Part shown: positions 6,176-8,940 of the stretch, piece after piece
How the letters are laid out: the number at the start of each line of letters is the position of its first letter
Position numbering within the stretch: the first letter of the stretch is position 1
Assembly (NCBI GenBank): GCA_008501545.1
Contig: QQUM01000262.1
Location: forward strand, 1 to 8,940
Source of the DNA: Calditrichota bacterium
Lineage (GTDB): Bacteria; Zhuqueibacterota; Zhuqueibacteria; Zhuqueibacterales; Geothermadaptataceae
Length of the DNA: 8,940 nucleotides
Direction: 5' to 3'
The notes under the pieces: generated by a model
The model's input: the letters and a program-made list of their open reading frames with translations, nothing else
Databases searched by the model: none
What the model was told of the DNA's origin: nothing
Made by a program: the position numbers and the translations under genes

Positions 6176-7192
6176 ATGAAAATTTGGATTGACATTTCAA
6201 CACCACCACAGGTTTTATTTCTTCGGCCCATCATTTCCGAGCTGCAAAAGAAAGATTATGATTTACTCATTACAACACGCAATTCAACCGAAACGGTTCC
6301 TCTTGCTGATAGCTACAAAATCCCCCATGTAGCCATCGGCGCGCACGGCGGGCGCACGATGACGGGCAAAAGTGCTGCAATCCTGGTCCGCGCTATTAAA
6401 TTGATGAAATTTGTGCGTAAACACAATATATCGTTGGCGGTTAGTCATGCGTCTTTCAGCCAGGCATTGGCCGCCGGTATGATGAGAATTCCCATGATCA
6501 CATTTGATGATTATGAAGGCAATCCGGCTTGTCATATATTATGCCGCGTAGCAAAAAAGATTTATGTGCCTCAGGTATTCAATAATGAGAATTTATATCG
6601 CTTTGGCGCAACCGAGGATAAAATAGAGAAATTCGACGGTTTAAAAGAAAATGTCTATTTGGCCGATTTTGCACCTGATCCGGATTTTCTAGCCGACAAT
6701 GGAATTCCTGAAGACAAAATTTTGGTAACAATGCGGCCACCCAATTTGGTCGCTGCCTACCATCGATTTGAAAATCCCCTTTTTGATAAGTTGCTGCATT
6801 TCGTTTTAGCCAATAAAAATACATTCGTTGTTTTATTGCCCCGTGGTCAAGAACAACTTAAATATTATGAAGGGCTCAATCTTCCAAATGTCCTTGTGCC
6901 AGGAAAAATTCTCGATGGCCCCAATTTGATCTATTATTCCGATCTGGTGCTCGGCGCAGGTGGTACAATGAACCGTGAAGCAACAGTGTTGGGGGCACCG
7001 GTGTATACGCTCTTCAAGGGTGAGATGGGTAGTGTTGATCAAAATCTAATTAAGATGGGGAAAATGGTTCGAATTGAAAATGAAAGTGATTTTGCCAATA
7101 TCAAGATTTGCAAGCGGCAAAAGAGCATTGATCTTTCAATGCAAAAAGGAAAAGAACTTGTTGATGATGTCGTTCACAAAATTATTGCCTAA
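6176..7192 (+). CDS. DUF354 family protein (GT-B / UDP-GlcNAc 2-epimerase-like)
   Basis: A 338-residue protein with the DUF354 opening MKIWIDISTPPQVLFLRPII, which matches the usual 'MKIWIDLxxxPHVLFFKPII' pattern. A central RPPN lies at about residues 187-190, and the C-terminal loop GAGGTMNREATVLGAPVY starts at residue 260. That Gly-rich GGTM-REA segment is the family hallmark and sits where GT-B proteins bind a nucleotide sugar. DUF354 members occur in surface-glycan loci, but their reaction is not established; a glycosyltransferase or sugar-nucleotide enzyme is most likely. Length is normal and no key motif is missing. The start is ATG 6176 on the strength of AAGGAA just upstream. It precedes the nucleotidyltransferase gene by 25 bases, so the two are probably one transcript. 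Confidence 0.9.
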   Translation: MKIWIDISTPPQVLFLRPIISELQKKDYDLLITTRNSTETVPLADSYKIPHVAIGAHGGRTMTGKSAAILVRAIKLMKFVRKHNISLAVSHASFSQALAAGMMRIPMITFDDYEGNPACHILCRVAKKIYVPQVFNNENLYRFGATEDKIEKFDGLKENVYLADFAPDPDFLADNGIPEDKILVTMRPPNLVAAYHRFENPLFDKLLHFVLANKNTFVVLLPRGQEQLKYYEGLNLPNVLVPGKILDGPNLIYYSDLVLGAGGTMNREATVLGAPVYTLFKGEMGSVDQNLIKMGKMVRIENESDFANIKICKRQKSIDLSMQKGKELVDDVVHKIIA

Positions 7193-7217
7193 ACTTTAAC
7201 AGGAAAATAAACTACAA

Positions 7218-8940
7218 ATGCACCTCACAAACGAAGACCAGCTTTTAATTCTCGGTGCAAGAGCCCATCACGACAAGGACAGCAAGGATTCAATTAAAAA
7301 GCTGCTACAAAAACATCTGGATTGGGACTATCTGGTAAGCGCATCGATTCAGCACAGTACCGCATTGCTGCTGTATAATGCACTCAAACTTGCAACTGAT
7401 GACTTTAAGCAATCGAAGAATGGCATACCTGAAAATACAAAATTTGAGCTGGAAACGTTGTATTTAAACAACCGTAAACGGACAGCCCGCATGCAAAATG
7501 TGCTTGCAGAGATATTTTCCAAATTTGCTGAATATAAAATTGATGTACTCGCATTAAAAGAAGTTGGGCTAATACATTTCATTTATCCGGATTCCAACCT
7601 GCATCCCATCGGCGATTTGGATTTACTAATTCATAAGAGTGATTTCAAAACGGCAGAAAAATGCCTTATCGATCTGGGGTACTCTACGTTGCCAACATCA
7701 GATTGTCATTACCGAATGAGTTATCTCGACGGTTTTCAATTCCATCGGGAGTCTGATAATACATGGCTTGATATTCAATGGAACGTGGAAAATAAGTCGA
7801 AAGACATTTCCGGTAAAAGCCCGGTAAATTTTCAAATTGACCGGATGTGGAAAAACGCACAACTTATTGAACTTGCAGGACATGAAGTACGTATGGCTTG
7901 CCCGTCTGATATGATTTTCCACCTGTGCCTTCATCTTGAAGGGCACGGCTACACTGAACTCATTTTACTTACAGATATTGCTGAAGCAATCAACTACTAC
8001 AACGGCAAACTGGATTGGGATAAGTTAATTTACCTAACTCAAAAATTCAGCATGCAGACAACAATATATTACGCCCTTTTATGGGTAAAAAAATTATTTT
8101 GTATTTCGGTTCCTGCCAAAGTGTTTGAACAAATATCGCCATCATTTTGTAAAGCATTCTTTTTTGAATCAGTATTCAGCAATCTTGGAACGCTTCACAA
8201 TTATGCTGACGAAATCGATATGATTGCCAATCCACCGCAGCATGTACGCAAAAATTTTGAAATTATTGTTCGTAGGCAAGCATCGAGCTCCGTGCAGGTA
8301 TACAAAATTGTTGATGATATCATGCGAGAGTTCTCTGATATTGGTGGTCAGTATATCCACCTGGACGGTGAGCCTTCGCATGTAATTTTGCCAAGTAAAA
8401 GTTTACCAACTTTTAATCCCCTGCAACTCATCATTTCTGCTAATGAGATATCCTTGCTTGCAACGAGTCTTGAAAATTCCGGCTTTTCAGAGCAGGAAAC
8501 AAACTGGGTAAAGGATGTTGCATTTCGCTCTTCAGATCCTATAATCGAAAATATCTCCATCAACATGGTTGTGAAATGGAGATTGGAAACGGATAAGACC
8601 AAACTGTTTGATTCTCTATTGCGAACAAGGCCAACAAAGAAAGATTTAGCTAAGTATATAATTAAGAACAGAAATTCAGCAAACAGCCATTTTGATCAGA
8701 ATGTAGAAATTTCCATAAATATTTATGCTCTTCAGCCAGAAGAGATATTAGCATTCATATGTGCTGAAACTGGTCAAATACAAAACAGGAAACTGCTCGC
8801 AGCATGCTATTTATTTGATTTTTTCAAGGCTTTTTCAGAAAAAAGAGATTTTGATTGGGAACTATTTGTAGACACAATGTATGCCCACTTCCCACAGTTT
8901 ATCCCGCAAAGTTACAGTAGTTTGAAATTCGCTTCCAGTA
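7218..8940 (+). CDS. Nucleotidyltransferase-family protein (PF14907-like) with a degenerate second module, 3'-truncated
   Basis: The frame from ATG 7218 stays open to the window end (574 codons, no stop). The N-terminal module has ALKEVGLIHFIYP (from residue 112), GDLDLLI (132-138, with D133 and D135) and LDIQWN (D185), matching the 'LKG...Y....R..GDiDLLV...vDLHW' layout of the uncharacterised nucleotidyltransferase family. Here LKG is LKE and DLHW is DIQW. A second, similar module follows about 267 residues later (399 onward): NPLQLIISANEISLLATSLE aligns without gaps to the GDLDLLI segment, and MVVKW aligns to LDIQW. All three acidic residues are replaced (by P401, Q403 and V451). A helical tail ending in DFDWELF echoes KLDWDKLI of module 1. 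AGGAAAA at 7201 is a distant ribosome-binding site. Such proteins are common in glycan and peptide-modification loci; the substrate is unknown. Confidence 0.82.
   Translation, partial: MHLTNEDQLLILGARAHHDKDSKDSIKKLLQKHLDWDYLVSASIQHSTALLLYNALKLATDDFKQSKNGIPENTKFELETLYLNNRKRTARMQNVLAEIFSKFAEYKIDVLALKEVGLIHFIYPDSNLHPIGDLDLLIHKSDFKTAEKCLIDLGYSTLPTSDCHYRMSYLDGFQFHRESDNTWLDIQWNVENKSKDISGKSPVNFQIDRMWKNAQLIELAGHEVRMACPSDMIFHLCLHLEGHGYTELILLTDIAEAINYYNGKLDWDKLIYLTQKFSMQTTIYYALLWVKKLFCISVPAKVFEQISPSFCKAFFFESVFSNLGTLHNYADEIDMIANPPQHVRKNFEIIVRRQASSSVQVYKIVDDIMREFSDIGGQYIHLDGEPSHVILPSKSLPTFNPLQLIISANEISLLATSLENSGFSEQETNWVKDVAFRSSDPIIENISINMVVKWRLETDKTKLFDSLLRTRPTKKDLAKYIIKNRNSANSHFDQNVEISINIYALQPEEILAFICAETGQIQNRKLLAACYLFDFFKAFSEKRDFDWELFVDTMYAHFPQFIPQSYSSLKFASS

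Overview
This window is an interior slice of a polysaccharide / surface-glycan biosynthesis locus. All recognisable genes lie on the + strand. In order they are: a FemAB-like acyl/aminoacyl transferase (5' end outside the window), an alpha/alpha-toroid protein of unknown function, two nearly identical tandem GT4 glycosyltransferases, a second and different toroid protein, a DUF354 (GT-B-like) protein, and a nucleotidyltransferase-family protein that runs off the right edge. Base composition is AT-rich. Starts are a mix of ATG and apparent TTG. There are two palindromic intergenic repeats. The gene content suggests a Gram-negative-type bacterium making an exopolysaccharide, capsule or O-antigen-like glycan; I cannot place the organism further from sequence alone.

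Layout. Positions 1-2176 hold the FemAB gene and toroid protein 1, 31 bases apart and probably co-transcribed. Positions 2177-2349 are a gap holding an 88-bp inverted repeat made of two co-varying hairpins. Positions 2350-4911 are a tandem duplication of one GT4 gene (about 92% amino-acid identity by eye count). A short remnant of toroid gene 2 sits directly after the first copy. Toroid gene 2 proper (4886-6040) overlaps the end of GT copy 2. The gap at 6041-6175 holds a second inverted repeat built on ACGGAT/ATCCGT units. The DUF354 gene (6176-7192) and the nucleotidyltransferase gene (7218 to beyond 8940) follow closely. No gene-free stretch exceeds 300 bases.

How the genes may work together (inference): the GT4 proteins add sugars to a lipid-linked glycan at the cytoplasmic face, DUF354 is a further GT-B-type enzyme, and the FemAB-like protein could decorate the glycan with an acyl or aminoacyl group. 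The two toroid proteins have no visible signal peptide, so if they act on sugars they probably do so in the cytoplasm. The most informative points are the scar showing that the original duplication was a GT-toroid unit, the patchy identity between the GT copies, the one-base poly-A difference that changes the start of GT copy 1, and a second nucleotidyltransferase-like module in the last gene that has lost every expected acidic residue.
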